DNA from: Carnegiea gigantea | Taxonomy: Eukaryota > Streptophyta > Magnoliopsida > Caryophyllales > Cactaceae | NCBI GenBank assembly: GCA_029747015.1 | Contig: JAKOGI010002222.1 | Span: forward strand, 62,001 to 126,000 | Direction of reading: 5' to 3' | DNA: 64,000 nt | Shown: positions 38,971 to 51,489 of the stretch, piece by piece | Layout of the letters: every line of letters starts with the position of its first letter | Position numbering within the stretch: position 1 is the first letter of the stretch | Made by a program: the position numbers and the translations under genes | Notes under the pieces: model-generated | Told to the model about the DNA's origin: nothing | The model's input: only the letters and a program-made list of their open reading frames with translations | Databases searched by the model: none

Positions 38971-39974
38971 ACCTAATCTTAATCATGCTTTCGGAAAGCT
39001 TAAACATATCTTGACAAGAATGTTGCTTTCCAGTTCATCGTCTGAGGTTGCTTGGGAACTATCATCATTGTACTCAGTTGCTTTTATATAGTTTGTTATG
39101 TTAATCACTGTATCTGTTGTACTCATACGGTTCTATATATTATTGATTGAACTCGATTGTGGTTCTATTCTTGGTTCAACTCTATTGTAGTTCTATAGTT
39201 GGTTGAACTCTGTTGCACATCTTTAAATTTGATTCTGCAGAGTCTGCATCTTGGTTGATTTCTTTGGTTATCTTTTCTAATAATTCATTTTTTTGTATGT
39301 TTCAATTGTCTAACAGGTTGTATTTGTGGAGCTAACATCTCTCAGTGAAGAAAATGAAGATGGAGTTTTTTTTAATATATTCTTAGATGTTAGGCATGTT
39401 TTAAAAGTACAGTTTTAGGTAGTATATAGAGCAATAAAATGTTCAATCAGCTACCTACAATAAAAAAATTGGGAGGATGGATTCAAAATACTGCAAGAAT
39501 ATTTAATTTTGAACATTACCTTAGTCTTTGTTGTGTCTATAATTTTTTTTTCAGACACTAATATGTAATTTATTCAATTGATGTTTGATCTATTTTAATT
39601 TGTTGGTTTATTAATTTTATTCATTTATGTAAGATGATGCGCGCTGGTAATTAGTATAAAACTCGTTAACTTAAAAAAAAACAATTGTACACAATTGTTT
39701 TATTTTTAACTTAACAAGTTTTATATTAATTACCTGTATTATTTTTTAAAAAACTAAAATGACACTAGTAACACTTTTAAGTGTGGGAAAAATTATGATT
39801 TCTTGCATCTTTCAGGGTGGGTATAGCATAAAATGGCCACACATAAATTGTGGATAATTAGTACTTGCTCTGCATTTATAAGTGTAGAGAATATAGCTCT
39901 ACCCACATTTACATTAAGTGTGGAGAACACTTCCACACACTTAACCTCCCAACATTTAGCCTAAGTGTGGACAA

Positions 39975-40033
39975 TTGCTAAGTGTGGTTATTGGTAAAAT
40001 TAAATGTAGAGGGAAGTGACCTTTTTTGTAGTG
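39975..40033. repeat. Right terminal inverted repeat of the CACTA element
   Basis: Ends TGACCTTTTTTGTAGTG. Preceded by two copies of CTAAGTGTGG at 39962-39986. Confidence 0.8.
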
Positions 40034-42004
40034 GTAATAATAATGCATAGAATATATAAATAGAATGCAAGGAATAAATTAACTAAGATAAGTAAAAGTC
40101 TATAATTTTGCTAATGATGTTATGAAAATTCCAAAAATAGCTTAAATCTTGCCCAAAAATTCACTAGATTTAAAGGACCAAAAAATTTAAAAGAAGGTTA
40201 TAAAGAGATAAAAATTAGAAAATTCTGGAGTCTAAAATCACAAAATTTACCAAATTTGTAAAAGATACAAAGTCAAAATAAATCAATGACCAAATCCACC
40301 TTCGATTACCCCTGCCTCGACCCCCTATTGCTTCCCCTGTCCCGACCCCCTGTCTCTACTCCCTCACTACTTGTCGACGATCGCTAGCCACTGCAGAGCC
40401 CCCAACCTCTCGTCTTCTTCTGATTTGTTTTATTGGGTAGAAAAGGTTAAACCTTAAATCCATCAATAACCATTTTTATCATTTTGTTGGTAGTTTCTTT
40501 AATAAGTGTTTTGTTTAGATTCAATTAATGTTGATTTTTTATTGTCTTTTGTATTTTGATGGTGGATTTGAATTTGGAGATGCTCGGAAGCTTAGGGTTT
40601 GGTAGTGATGGTGACTTAGGGTTTGGTAGTTATGGTGACAGAGGGTTTGGTGGTTGAATGTCAGCTAAACCTTCGCTTCATTGGTTTCATGGGTTTGGAT
40701 GAATTTTAGTAGTAATTGTATGAAAATTTTGGTTGGACATATGTGGATATGGTGTTGTGTGTTGTTGCCGTAAAAGAGGGTGTTTGAGCTTGAAGGTGAA
40801 GGAGTAAAGGAGGGAATGGGGTTAATTATGGGGGTTTTGAAAATTCATAGGATTAATAAGAATTTCTAGATTAGTGTAAAGTTATAAAATGAAAATTAGT
40901 AGAAATTTAGAATAATGATAATGGTTGTGGTGTAGCTTGAAGCAAAGGAAAAGATGGATGGAGAAGTAACTTTTGAAAGATTTTGAGACAAATATTTCTA
41001 ATATAAATTTTGGAATTAATTTTGGGATTTAGAGAAATTAAGTATGCAACCTTCCCTACTACTTGTAGTATAATTAAAGTAATAATAAAGCTTGGATTTA
41101 GTACTTTGATGAAATGATAAGCCTAATCCAATGGTTATGGATGAGCTGACGACTACTTACATGTTTTGGGACTCTTAAGCAAGAATGGAATGAGTAACCT
41201 TCGATTTAGACCCAAAATAATGTACTTACAATGGAAATAAGCTAAAATTGCAACTAGTTAACCTGTATCGGATTGGCGGATAAATTACTAAACTAGCAGT
41301 GATGTTAATTTTACTAATAATAATAACAATAATAACAATGATAATGACGACAACGATATAATAAAGATAATGATAGTAGCCATAATCATAAGAAAGATAA
41401 TGATAATAACGTTGGCATTAATAAAGATAAGGTGAATTAATAAAGATAAGGTGAATTATACAATAAAGATAATGATAGTAGCCATAATCATAAGAAATAG
41501 AATCCACTTATGTCTAAAGAAGTAGTGGTGTATGTAGTAATAGCTAAAAGAAGGCTCAAAGGAGTTCCAAATTACTTATTAAGCTTGAAAACTTCATAAA
41601 ATTATCTAGAGTCATACTAACCATAGAATTACATATCTAGACCATGAATGAGGCCACTTCTAATGTTTGAAGCTGTAAATGAACATTTTTCATAAAAGAG
41701 GAGAGAGATTTCAAGAACTCAAGTACATTTATTACCTGTGCTCTTTGCAAACTCACATATTTTCCCAAATTATATAAAGATTATAATACTCATACAATGA
41801 AATAGTTTAAACAATGCTTCGTCACCTAACTAAGTAGACCCTATCAATTATCAAGCATTAGGGCTTACGCCCTTTAGTTTACTCGTAAGGCTGTAGCTCA
41901 GGCTTCTCGATTGACCTTGGAGGTGCACACATAACTCAATGTTCGCTTCAGACATCAACGGAGGTTCCACTTCTAAATAGTAACTGGTAAAACAGTTTTA
42001 TTCA

Positions 42005-42008
<4 letters not shown>
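40034..42008. other. AT-rich interval without recognisable gene
   Basis: No supported ORF. A C-rich low-complexity patch lies at 40300-40420. At 41320-41500 there are AAT/GATAAT-type simple repeats and a direct duplication of about 36 bases (about 41362-41397 and 41464-41499). Confidence 0.4.

Positions 42009-42057
<49 letters not shown>
42009..42057. repeat. CT microsatellite
   Basis: About 24 uninterrupted CT units. Confidence 0.95.
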
Positions 42058-42060
<3 letters not shown>

Positions 42061-45000
42061 TTCAAACTAAAATGATTTGAAATGCAGATGCCGGACTAAT
42101 TTGGATAAGAAGTTTATCTTACAACATAGGGATACAAATACTGGGCTTTAGCTTACCTTTCGAATTATTTTTATGCTTTTTGCTTTAAGTAAGGAATTAG
42201 TGAATAACCCTCCTGGTAACAAGTAAGAATGTAGCAAGAAGTAGGAGAGGGTCTTGGCACTTTCACCAAAGACTAGGGGTTAGAAGCTCACAGTGATTTT
42301 GAGGCTAGCACTTTCATAGATAAATCATTTGTTTAAATTTTAGGGCTCTATTGAATGTTGGGCTTAAGAACCCTATCTAAGTTGTAATTTGTAACATAAA
42401 CTAAATAGCTCTGTGAATCTACTTTCCTATCCCTAACCTAATTAGAGTTGGTGAATGTAAGAATAATATAGGAAAATATGAAGGTCCAGGCTGCCTTATC
42501 CCTTTAGGACTGTAGTAACGCCTCTAATCGAAAAGGCTTTCACTGCGATTATAGATAATAAACTATTATATTAAGATAATTAGGTGATTACGGATGGGGT
42601 TGTTACAAACACGAACATGTACACTTTTCTTATTGGTGTTTTACCCCACTGTTATTGGTTGTATAGCAAATAAGTCTTATAAAAAGCGATTTCATTCAAG
42701 ATTCATTGATTTATCCACTACCACATATGTGTGCGTCCTATTTTCACAACAATCATAAGACTTATTTTTATGGGAAACATATCATGAGATGACATCCAAG
42801 TTTTGATAAGTTGAACAAATTTGTGGGTGTTGGATTTAGATAAGGGTACATCAAATTAATTATTTGCTTACATTAGGAAATGAGAGACCATTTACAAAGG
42901 ACTGTAAATTGTTCACATTAACATGTAGAAACCAATGAATAGAGATAAGCAGTTTATACTAATCATGATTTGTTATGATTAAGAAGTGGTCACCAATTGA
43001 AGTATGAAATTCAACTTATTCTTAGCTTCTTCAATTGAATTGAAATCATGGTTTGATTTATGTTGGGTAAATCATTTAGTGAGGGCATTTAATTGTCAAT
43101 CACAACATCAGTTAGCATGTTTGTCATGAATACATAAATGAGCAAATCCATTAGTAATATCTTCCTTTGCAAATTAAGTGGTAAAATTGCATATGTACTC
43201 ATATGCATGACTGTGGAGTATCCTATATTCATATAATGATGATTTTGATAGCATCAATGTCTAGATGATGATGATTGGTTTTATCAATGTTCAGATGGCT
43301 ATTAATACATAGTAGCCATATGGATACAAGTTATCTTCCTGATCGATGTCTTTTCTTAAATTACAAGCATCTTGATGATCTAAATAATGTGATTAGCGCT
43401 GCCTAATCACATCATGATAATAAGCTTTTCATGATTTGTGTTATTCTCACATGGACATAGATCAAGTTTGTTTCACCATTGTTCATTTTTGCTAACTTAG
43501 AGAATTGTATTAGCTTTGTCTAATAAAGTTGGTGTTATTTACTGTGCTTAAAAAGCTAAAATGAAAGCAAAAGTTTGAATGCAATGTTTTTTTGGTTGTT
43601 TTGTCACAAATTCATGGAACACCAAGTGTTTCCTTGGTGATATAATGCGAAATGTGTCTTTATAAAATCTTATTGTTGTGATCATTTGCTTCCTCTATGT
43701 TCCATAATGATTTGCATATAATATTGATTTTACCTAAGAAAATGTGATCTGAGACCAAAAACTCAAAATGATGGAGTTACCTTGATAGTTTTAATGTCAA
43801 GTTTTGTGAGCTATAATGATTAAAGTCTCGTAAGGAGAGGTACAACTTACTGTGGAGTAATAACGAGATCATCGAGGTGGATCTAAACTCCAATTTTAAT
43901 TTAGTGTTGTGTTATTTAGGTGTGATTGGGTTTATGTAAATATAGTGATGATTTGGGCTAACTCAAGTCTATTTTAAAAAGTTGTGCTTTAAGGATGATA
44001 CTCATCTACTTGCAGCTCAAGCTCATCAATTGATATTTGTTATGCTATGATTTAAGAGATTTTTTTTTTTTTTTTACTTCACAGAACCAAAAAATCTTAA
44101 ATTATATTAGAGGGAGCCCACCGATGTTAATTATAATACCCCAAACACTTTCAATGGGATAATGGTTATTTAAGCAAAGGGGCAAATGTTAGAATTGAGG
44201 ATATAAACAATATCTTAAACAATGATTGAACTATAGAATTTTATGGTTTAAGTCATGATGGTAGAGATTAGGATTGGATGCATGCTAAGACATCATGGTG
44301 GGTTTATTATTTATGTGTTTAATCCTTGTTGTTGCCATATTTTAAGTCATTCATACGGTTTTTTTCCCATTTTAAACGTGTAATTCTTATTGACATTAAT
44401 GTAGTTGCACTTTAAGTTTCACACTTTTGATGATCAGAGTTAGTTACTCTTGAGTATCACAATGCGACTAAAACCTATTATATAATATTTAAAGAATATG
44501 GTGAACAAAAAGAAGATTCTAAGCTTTAAACAAAATGATTATGAGAGACAGATGCAAATGAATATCAAAAAGCATGCCATGGGATTTTAGGCATTGGGTT
44601 TAGTCAAACTTCACAAATGAAATATTAACAACGGAAAACGACATTAGGGATAAGAAAGAAACAATCATATACATGTTGATCAGGAGGATTAAGAATGCAT
44701 GCTCAAGAAAAATTGTGATCATGTCCTCTTGAATGTGAGAGAAGAGCTCGCTTTTGAAAATCTCATCCTTAGTTCAACTTCTAATTGCATAATATGGTTC
44801 CTTTGCTGCTTTCCTCACTTATTAACACTTTTTTGTATTTAAACCCAGTTCAATAGCCAATGCAAGTCTTTAACCAATGCTAAATTGGCAATAAAAAAGG
44901 AATTGCATTATTTTGTTAGTAAAATTACATTGGCTACATGAGAGTTAACTTTAATTTACTATAGCATAATATTAAATATTTTCTTTGGGCATTCGCTAAG

Positions 45001-45254
45001 GTTCATATAGTGACAACTAGAAGACTTGCAGCGATTAGAAGAAGGAATCAACCTTTATGTCAAGCAATGTCTACGATGGGTTTCTAGAGCAACAAAAGTA
45101 GTAAGAATCAACACTCAAGATGAAAATGAAATACAATGTCAAAAACGTCAAAGGTAAAATCTTAAGCACACTACTGGATCTGAACAAGAAAACGAATAAG
45201 AAACTAATAAGAGATATACAAGTTTTTCACTAGCTTCTTGCTCTATAAATATAG
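42058..45254. other. AT-rich interval without recognisable gene
   Basis: No ORF of note and no family motif. Sequence near 42590-42610 (GGGGTTGTTACA) resembles a gypsy LTR end, but no partner is visible. Confidence 0.4.
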
Positions 45255-45259
45255 ATACA

Positions 45260-45338
<79 letters not shown>
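45255..45338. repeat. Compound ATAC/AT microsatellite
   Basis: (ATAC)8 followed by about 26 AT units. Confidence 0.95.
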
Positions 45339-45341
<3 letters not shown>

Positions 45342-46739
45342 TGCTATAAATTATTCTAAGTTAATTTTATATTTATCTACTAAATTTACATAATCATAAA
45401 TAATAGATCATGTGAAAGAGTAGAGCACCAACACTATTGTCTGATGTTTATCCACATTAGTGGAGGACGATGTACCCATCTTCTTCAGTGAATATAGCTA
45501 TCCATTAGACCTACTGTGAATGATTGTGACGAGGTCAGAAAATTGCCATATATTATTGCACATAAAGACTCATGAGCATTATCAATTTACATATACCAGT
45601 ATAAGGTTCCCAGCAAGGATAGAATGTGGGAATAAGTGAATATAAGTAGATATTTTCCAAGCTAAATAGAAAAAATTTTCATGTAAGATGACATCTTACT
45701 TTAGATATTCGTATAATTATTCACCATATATATTAGCGCAAGTATTTACTCCCCAAATCAGAAGTGTGAAGAAGTGGGTTGTTGTAATGAATTGCCTCTT
45801 CTTGGAGGCTATTCAAGTGCCAACTAAAAGCTAATCATTATTATAAGTATCACAATGATATTGAAACATGGCATCACCAACTAGTGGAGTACCTGATTCT
45901 CACTTCCTATTTTTGTTCTAGTACTGGAAGAATTCTATGGTTATGATTGTTATCTCTGCAATCTTGTGCACATAACTTTATTTTTGTTGTATATGGTATT
46001 TTCACCTAAAGTACCACGTCCTTTGTGAATGTTTTTGTGGAAAATTTGCTCAAAAGAATTAAAATTCTGGATTGCGAGATAACACACACTACTGAACATG
46101 TATGCTTGTACAAATCTATCAGAAGAATGGGAATAAGGAATAAGATATGTTATTTGATAGTTCCCCTTTGTTATGTACTCTAAGCTAGTTTCCTAATTTT
46201 TTTAACTTTTCCTATTATTTAAGGCAAGTGGTTGTTACAATCCACAAAGATTTATTGTATTTCTAATTTAGGTAAATTAAGAGGGCAAACTACCTTCTGA
46301 AGGGAAGATGTTTGAACAAACACAAAAAAGGAAACATAGGCAAAGTCAGAAGAAGTTTATAATGGTACACTTAATTAATTTGTAAGCCCCTTAAGCTAAG
46401 TTGTCTTTCGTTGGTAAGAATTATTTGATTGATTTATTCAAACTTATAGTTCAAATTCCAAAATAGTAATAATGATTTATGTGATGTTTAATCCCCATTT
46501 TTTAACAATAAATGCACATTCTACTAATGCACTTCCTACCATTTCTCTTTTGTAAATTTCGGGAAAAAATGAAGGAGTTAGATGTCATGCATGAAATAAA
46601 TCCCTCTGACAATAATGTAGATCCCTTTGACAAGGTGGTAGGGTCTGTGCAACATGGATGGGTGTAGATGCCTACAATTGGCATTTGTATGTTTAATTTG
46701 CCCAATGGTGAGAATAATATCACAACTATGCATTTGGGG
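45339..46739. other. AT-rich interval without recognisable gene
   Basis: Nothing supported beyond short chance ORFs. Confidence 0.4.
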
Positions 46740-47560
46740 TTCCAATGAAGTGATTAACAAAATAAGAGTCTAACTAAAGAAACGAGAGTCCAGTTAGGTG
46801 GAAGCACACGAGTGGACAGATCCAATGGGCCAGTAACCAGCCAGTTCACCTGTGGAAAACCCGACCAAGTTGCCACCTTTACCTCATTCCAAGTCTAAGT
46901 CAGTTTTAATTAATTTTGGTCTGAATCCGTGGCTAATTAATCTATCGCACCTAAATAAATCAGTTTCCTAGTTAAATTAGTGATCCTATTAAGATTAAGT
47001 CTAATAAGAGTAGGAGTTGGTCTCCTTTTTTCTAGGCTAAGTTAGTCTATCCATCTGTTATATAAGGAGGGTTGCCCCATAGGGTTAGGGGCATTAAAAA
47101 ATTATCATTACTCAGTTGGAATCAATTAGAAACGAGCAGCCATCATTGTGAGAGTTGAAAAATTGTTAGGAGTTTCTACAAATTTGAGACGTGAAATCCG
47201 GGTCTCTTATTGAAGGCATCGAGAATCAATCAGAGGCGGGTTATTCCGGGGGCAAAGTTCTATCTTTCTCCGACATTTCTACTTGATCTCTTTTTATTAT
47301 TGTTTGGATTTCACCATTGCCAAAGGCGTAATCTTTAGGTAGTTTGCTCTTGCTGTAATTTATTTACCCTCTTTTTGTTTGCATTAAACAAAAAATTGTA
47401 TATTTTTGTGTTATTTAACATGATTCATACTAATCTGTTGCATGATTGTGGAATAGTGGATTAAAGTTTTGATTTCCCATATTGAGTAGTAGAGGTCGTC
47501 TGTGATACCGGGTGATGATGTCATACACCCCATTACATCAATGTACCATCGTTCCCGAAT
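46740..47560 (+). promoter_or_regulatory. LTR-like or promoter-like segment with TATA box
   Basis: A strong TATATAAGG at 47059-47067 lies in a less AT-rich segment that reads like a retrotransposon LTR (short leader-like sequence and a T-rich stretch downstream). I find no second copy in the window and no primer-binding site, so it may be a solo LTR or the 5' LTR of the Tat-like element further right. Confidence 0.35.
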
Positions 47561-48132
47561 CTAGATCCTCGATTTAAGACTAAGGAGTGAAAATGGTCTC
47601 ACACTATGAATTGCTCAGGGGACTTTTGAAAACCTTTTTCAAGCAAAATCAATTGTCCCTTCGGTTGTCCCTATCGGTATGATTTCCGTTAGAAAATGAT
47701 ATGATTTGTAAATTTTCCTAAAACTCGCTAGCAACTATAGTAATTACATAATTGTTTTATCTTTTCGTTCTTTTTTTAATTTTCATTCTTTTTAAATTTT
47801 TTTCAGTGGAACAATTCTATCCAAGACTATGAAGCTGTCTGGATCAGGAACTAGGTCCTGCTCTGGCCTACCAACGTACCTGGGTTCTTGGATCAAATAG
47901 GTTGCCCTGTTCCTAGAATAGGGGAGAAATCACTACCATGGATCAGGATCAGCCATCTGGGCCTGCTTCTGGCCTAGGAACCTGGTCGAGTTTCTAAATC
48001 TGGATCCAGCTTCCTGGTCAATTCCTGTAAATCTACTAATTCTCACAAATAAAAATATAATAAAATTTCACTATCTCTTTTGTCTAAAAAAATAAATAAA
48101 AATAACCTAACAAAAAGAAAGTCGAACCATTC

Positions 48133-48423
48133 ATGGGGGATCGCTTCCTCGAGGAGGTGGATCCTTATAGTGGTGACACCACTAGGGGGATTTTTTTAAG
48201 TGGGAAAGATTTGAAATTCAATATGGGAAATCATTTTACTTACACTTGCATTAGGCATCCTACATTAAAAGGTACTGCCCTAATCAGGATAATAACACCT
48301 CTAAGCAAGCCTTACTATCCCCTCACAGGAGATTACCTAGTTAACTCAGTGGGTCCGCAAGACCCTACTAAGCATGCATTGATCCACCCACTGGCAACAC
48401 ACTTTTTGGTCCACATGACTTAA
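48133..48423 (+). CDS. Small ORF of unknown function (96 codons)
   Basis: Open from ATG 48133 to TAA. Composition is more protein-like than its surroundings (GDRFLEEVDPYSGD, PLSKPYYPLTGDYLV), with no family motif I recognise. It lies between the LTR-like segment and the Tat-like Gag remains and could be an ORF upstream of gag in that element. It may equally be chance. Confidence 0.25.
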   Translation: MGDRFLEEVDPYSGDTTRGIFLSGKDLKFNMGNHFTYTCIRHPTLKGTALIRIITPLSKPYYPLTGDYLVNSVGPQDPTKHALIHPLATHFLVHMT

Positions 48424-49900
48424 GGAAGCATCCAAAACATTCCAGTCTTTCCATAGACCCCATGGATGACATATCAAGCGTTTAAGTCACGAGAGGATTA
48501 TTTTAAACTTCACATGAAATCCTCGTGACTTAGAATCTTGGTTTAGGACACAACTCATGTACATGTTTGAATGTATTGTTGTATGATTTAACTTTAGCCC
48601 TAGGGTATATACATTGATGCTTTAGGTCTTATGAGAACCTAGGTTAGCAAAGGTCAAACTGAGTGGGTAAGGTTATTGACCGCAGTGGCTTCAAGGCTAA
48701 TTGAGCATTAAAGGGCTCTTGACCTCATAACTGACTAGGTTCTAACCTTAGTCTAGGGAATAAAAGTTCTACAGGGAGTCTTAGCTGAGCTCGGATGAGC
48801 ATGGTTGGGTATTCAAATAAAAATGGAAAAACAAATTTGCATCTTGGTAGAAGTCTAAGACATGTTTTAGGGAAATCTAGCTAGGATTGTCTTAAGTTCA
48901 AAACTAGGAAAATGGGTAAGATTCATTCTCCTAGGCAAATTGGGAACCTGATTGGTGTCCTAAGAAATTTTATCTACGTCTAATTGGGTAAACTTAGGAT
49001 AAAGCAATTAAGAGTCAAGATGCCAGTCTCGGGGGCCCAATAAGGAATTCGACCAGCTTCCCTGGGGTTTAACAGCATTAGATTAGGTTTGGACTTAGTG
49101 TAAAAATGGCCAAGAGCAAGGATGCGACTCTTGGGATCCAATATGGAACATGACCAATATCCTACAGTCTGGTCTGACTCAATTATAGGATTCTTGGGCT
49201 CGCAGAGTCATGCTTCTTTGGCCTCATCATGCATAGTCCATGAGTTCTTTTAGGTTCAAAGTCCCTAATGGTGCCTATTAGACCTTCAAAACCTTAATCA
49301 TCTAAGTTGCACCCCATTATGCATTATATTTATAATCTATAAGTCCAATTAACACCTAAGTATTTTACCTATTCATAAGTTCATGGTACATGCATCATAT
49401 TTGCTAAGTTTAGGATCCATGTAATAGTCCATCTACATCTATCCACGTGCATAAACTAGCCTACTCTAAGCAAACCAAACCATATCCTCAGGTACAGTCG
49501 AGGCCGATGAGTTATATGAGCCACATTTAGGCCTAACTAAGGCCTACAGGTTAGCTTCCTAAGCCCAACTTAGGGCCCACTTCAAGGTAAGGCCGGATTT
49601 AATTGAAAACCAGTAACTAAATTCAACTTCTTGACCTTATTCTTTCTAGTCTAGCCTAAACCTTTATCCTCTTATCCCCTTACCACACTACAAGTTAGCA
49701 ACCATTTCTTTCAGCCCATAGCCAATCATGGTCAACTTTCGATTATATTATTTACTCCTCTAAACTTAAGCCTTATTGTTCAGTATAGGGAGGACTAAGA
49801 AGGTGGTAGGAGGTAATGAACTAGCTCAATCCACGGAAATGATGGAAAAAAATACAAACTAAACTAGATAAGAGTGAGAACATGATGGGACTAATGGCCA
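48424..49900. other. Interval without recognisable gene, probably leader of the Tat-like element
   Basis: No supported ORF. Continuous with the Gag remains that begin about 49980. Confidence 0.35.
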
Positions 49901-49999
49901 CTACACTCCAAAACCTTAGAAGGGCACCCTAAATGAAATTGGTGAGAAACCTCACAACAAAGCAGTGGAAGATGATCATAAGAAGGAAGAAAAAAGGGG

Positions 50000-50680
50000 G
50001 AAAAGCACACTCCTCAAACTGATCCATGCATAAATTGTATTAAACAACTGCCTAAGGAATTTGCAATGTTTAACCACTTCTTTAATGAATATACAGGATT
50101 CACTTCAATCCCAAACGGAAAATTACCCCTAAAATTCACTATGCTAGATATCAAGTTCCATATAACTTAAAATCTTCACCATCATGTGAGGAACTTTCTA
50201 AGTACAATGATATTAAAAGTATTTGACAAGGATATCTTCTGCATCATATTTCTTTTGGCATTTGACAGGGATGTGATAAGATGGTATAATACTGTAGACT
50301 TACGGACGATAACGAACTAGGATGAGCTTTGTAAGGAATTCCTATGTCATTATTCATATAATATTAACCTCCTAATCACTCAAAGACTTGGAGTTGATCA
50401 AGTAACGAGAAAAGGAGGGGTTTTCTAACTACCTTACTAGAGGAGGGTGAAGGCTGCTCACATGGTGGATCAACCTTCAAAAGCTGACCAAGTGAGGCTA
50501 TTTATTAGAAATGTCAAGTTTACATATAAGCAACATATGCGGTTCACGCCATTTGAGAATTTCATTGCATTGGGAAATGTTGGCTTATTGATAGAAGAAG
50601 AGTCGTTTAAGAGGCACCTGTTAAGACTGGTAGCAAGTGGAAAAGCAACTACCAAAATGAGGATAAAAAGCTAGTAGTTT
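50000..50680 (+). pseudogene. Gag remnant of the Tat-like element
   Basis: Pieces match the Tat-type Gag core: a W-Y-N motif (near 50282-50295), WDELCKEFLCHYSY in mixed frames (about 50318-50360), and RFTPFENFIALGNVGLLIEEE-like sequence within 50531-50600. Stops and frameshifts throughout. The TRIM inserted about 80 bases downstream. Confidence 0.7.
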
Positions 50681-50760
50681 TAAGAACGTATATGTTGTAA
50701 ATCTCTTTATCGAATATGCCCATAGAACCACCTATATCCAAGCTTTGGAGTGACTCTTGG

Positions 50761-51039
50761 TGTAATGCCCCGACCCCTTTCGGTCGCAGGTCTTACCAAT
50801 AATGGATTCAAGTATCGACGACTGGCCCCACAAATCATCACAAGTCTGTCCGGTGTGCTTCGTCCTCGCTCACACGCTGCCCGGGAAACTTCCGAAGAGG
50901 TCACCCATCCTAAAATCGCTCCCCAGCAAGCACGCTTAACTGTGAAGTTCTTAAGAGTGAGCTTTTCGAAAAGAAAGGTGCACCTTTGGTAATATAAGTA
51001 GTCACTTCGATCCTTTTAAACCACACTCAGGGTGTTACA
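50761..51039 (-). repeat. 3' LTR of the TRIM
   Basis: 279 bases; collinear, without gaps, with 51211-51489. Confidence 0.93.
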
Positions 51040-51077
51040 ATCACCCCCACTTGAAGCGCACAACGTCCTCGTTGTGC
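51040..51077 (-). other. Polypurine tract and upstream stem-loop of the TRIM
   Basis: On the minus strand GCACAAC-GAGGAC-GTTGTGC (51077-51058), a perfect seven-base stem, is followed by GCTTCAAGTGGGGGTGAT and then the 3' LTR. Confidence 0.85.
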
Positions 51078-51195
51078 CTCACTAATCAACTGACTTACGA
51101 GTCCTCTTGACTGGCAGTCCACACCAGTATCTTTCCCCCGCTAGGTGACTGCCCATGGGCTCCCCATCCACTGGCGCAGCTCACAGTCGCGGGTC

Positions 51196-51208
51196 GGCTC
51201 TGATACCA
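51196..51208 (-). other. Primer-binding site of the TRIM
   Basis: Minus strand TGGTATCAGAGCC, an exact initiator tRNA-Met site, two bases from the 5' LTR. Confidence 0.93.
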
Positions 51209-51210
51209 TC

Positions 51211-51489
51211 TGTAATGCCCCGTCCCCTTTCGGTTGCAGGTCTTACCAATAACGCATTCAAGGGTCGACGACTGGCCCCACAAATCATCACAAGTCTGTC
51301 TGGCATGCTTCGTCCTCGCTCACACGCTGCCTGAGAAACTTCCCAAGAGGTCACCCATCCCAAGATTGCTCCCCAGCAAGCATGCTTAACTATAGAGTTC
51401 TTAAGAGTGAGCTTTCCGAAAAGAAAGGTGCACCTTTGGTGATATAAGTAGTCAGTTCGATCCTTTTAAACCACACTCAGGGTGTTACA
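51211..51489 (-). repeat. 5' LTR of the TRIM
   Basis: 279 bases; see the partner at 50761-51039. Confidence 0.93.

Larger units (their letters stand above)
33888..40033. mobile_element. CACTA-type DNA transposon, non-autonomous, carrying host-gene fragments
   Basis: Begins CACTACAAAAAA and ends TTTTTTGTAGTG, so the termini are inverted. The inverted similarity continues inward through GGTCA and ACCACACTT. Subterminal words TAAGTGTGG or its complement recur at both ends (about 34065, 34115; 39778, 39922, 39963, 39979), as is usual in the CACTA/EnSpm group. Three bases outside are ATA on the left and GTA on the right, so the three-base target duplication is imperfect. No transposase ORF is visible in 6.1 kb. 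The interior holds an LRR receptor kinase fragment (35491-35940) and a CID-type RNA-binding fragment (38738-38970). Confidence 0.82.
50761..51489 (-). mobile_element. Intact TRIM (miniature LTR retrotransposon)
   Basis: 729 bases on the minus strand: two 279-base LTRs (50761-51039 and 51211-51489) and a 171-base interior. Perfect target duplication CTTGG at 50756-50760 and 51490-51494. LTR ends read TGTAAC...CATTACA on the minus strand. Primer-binding site and purine tract are both present. There is no coding capacity. By my count the LTRs differ at about 22 of 279 positions (about 8 percent), so the insertion is old. Confidence 0.95.

Noticed and set aside
46502..46760. Minus-strand ORFs of 60-73 codons
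   Set aside because: Overlapping frames with no recognisable motif in AT-rich DNA; consistent with chance.
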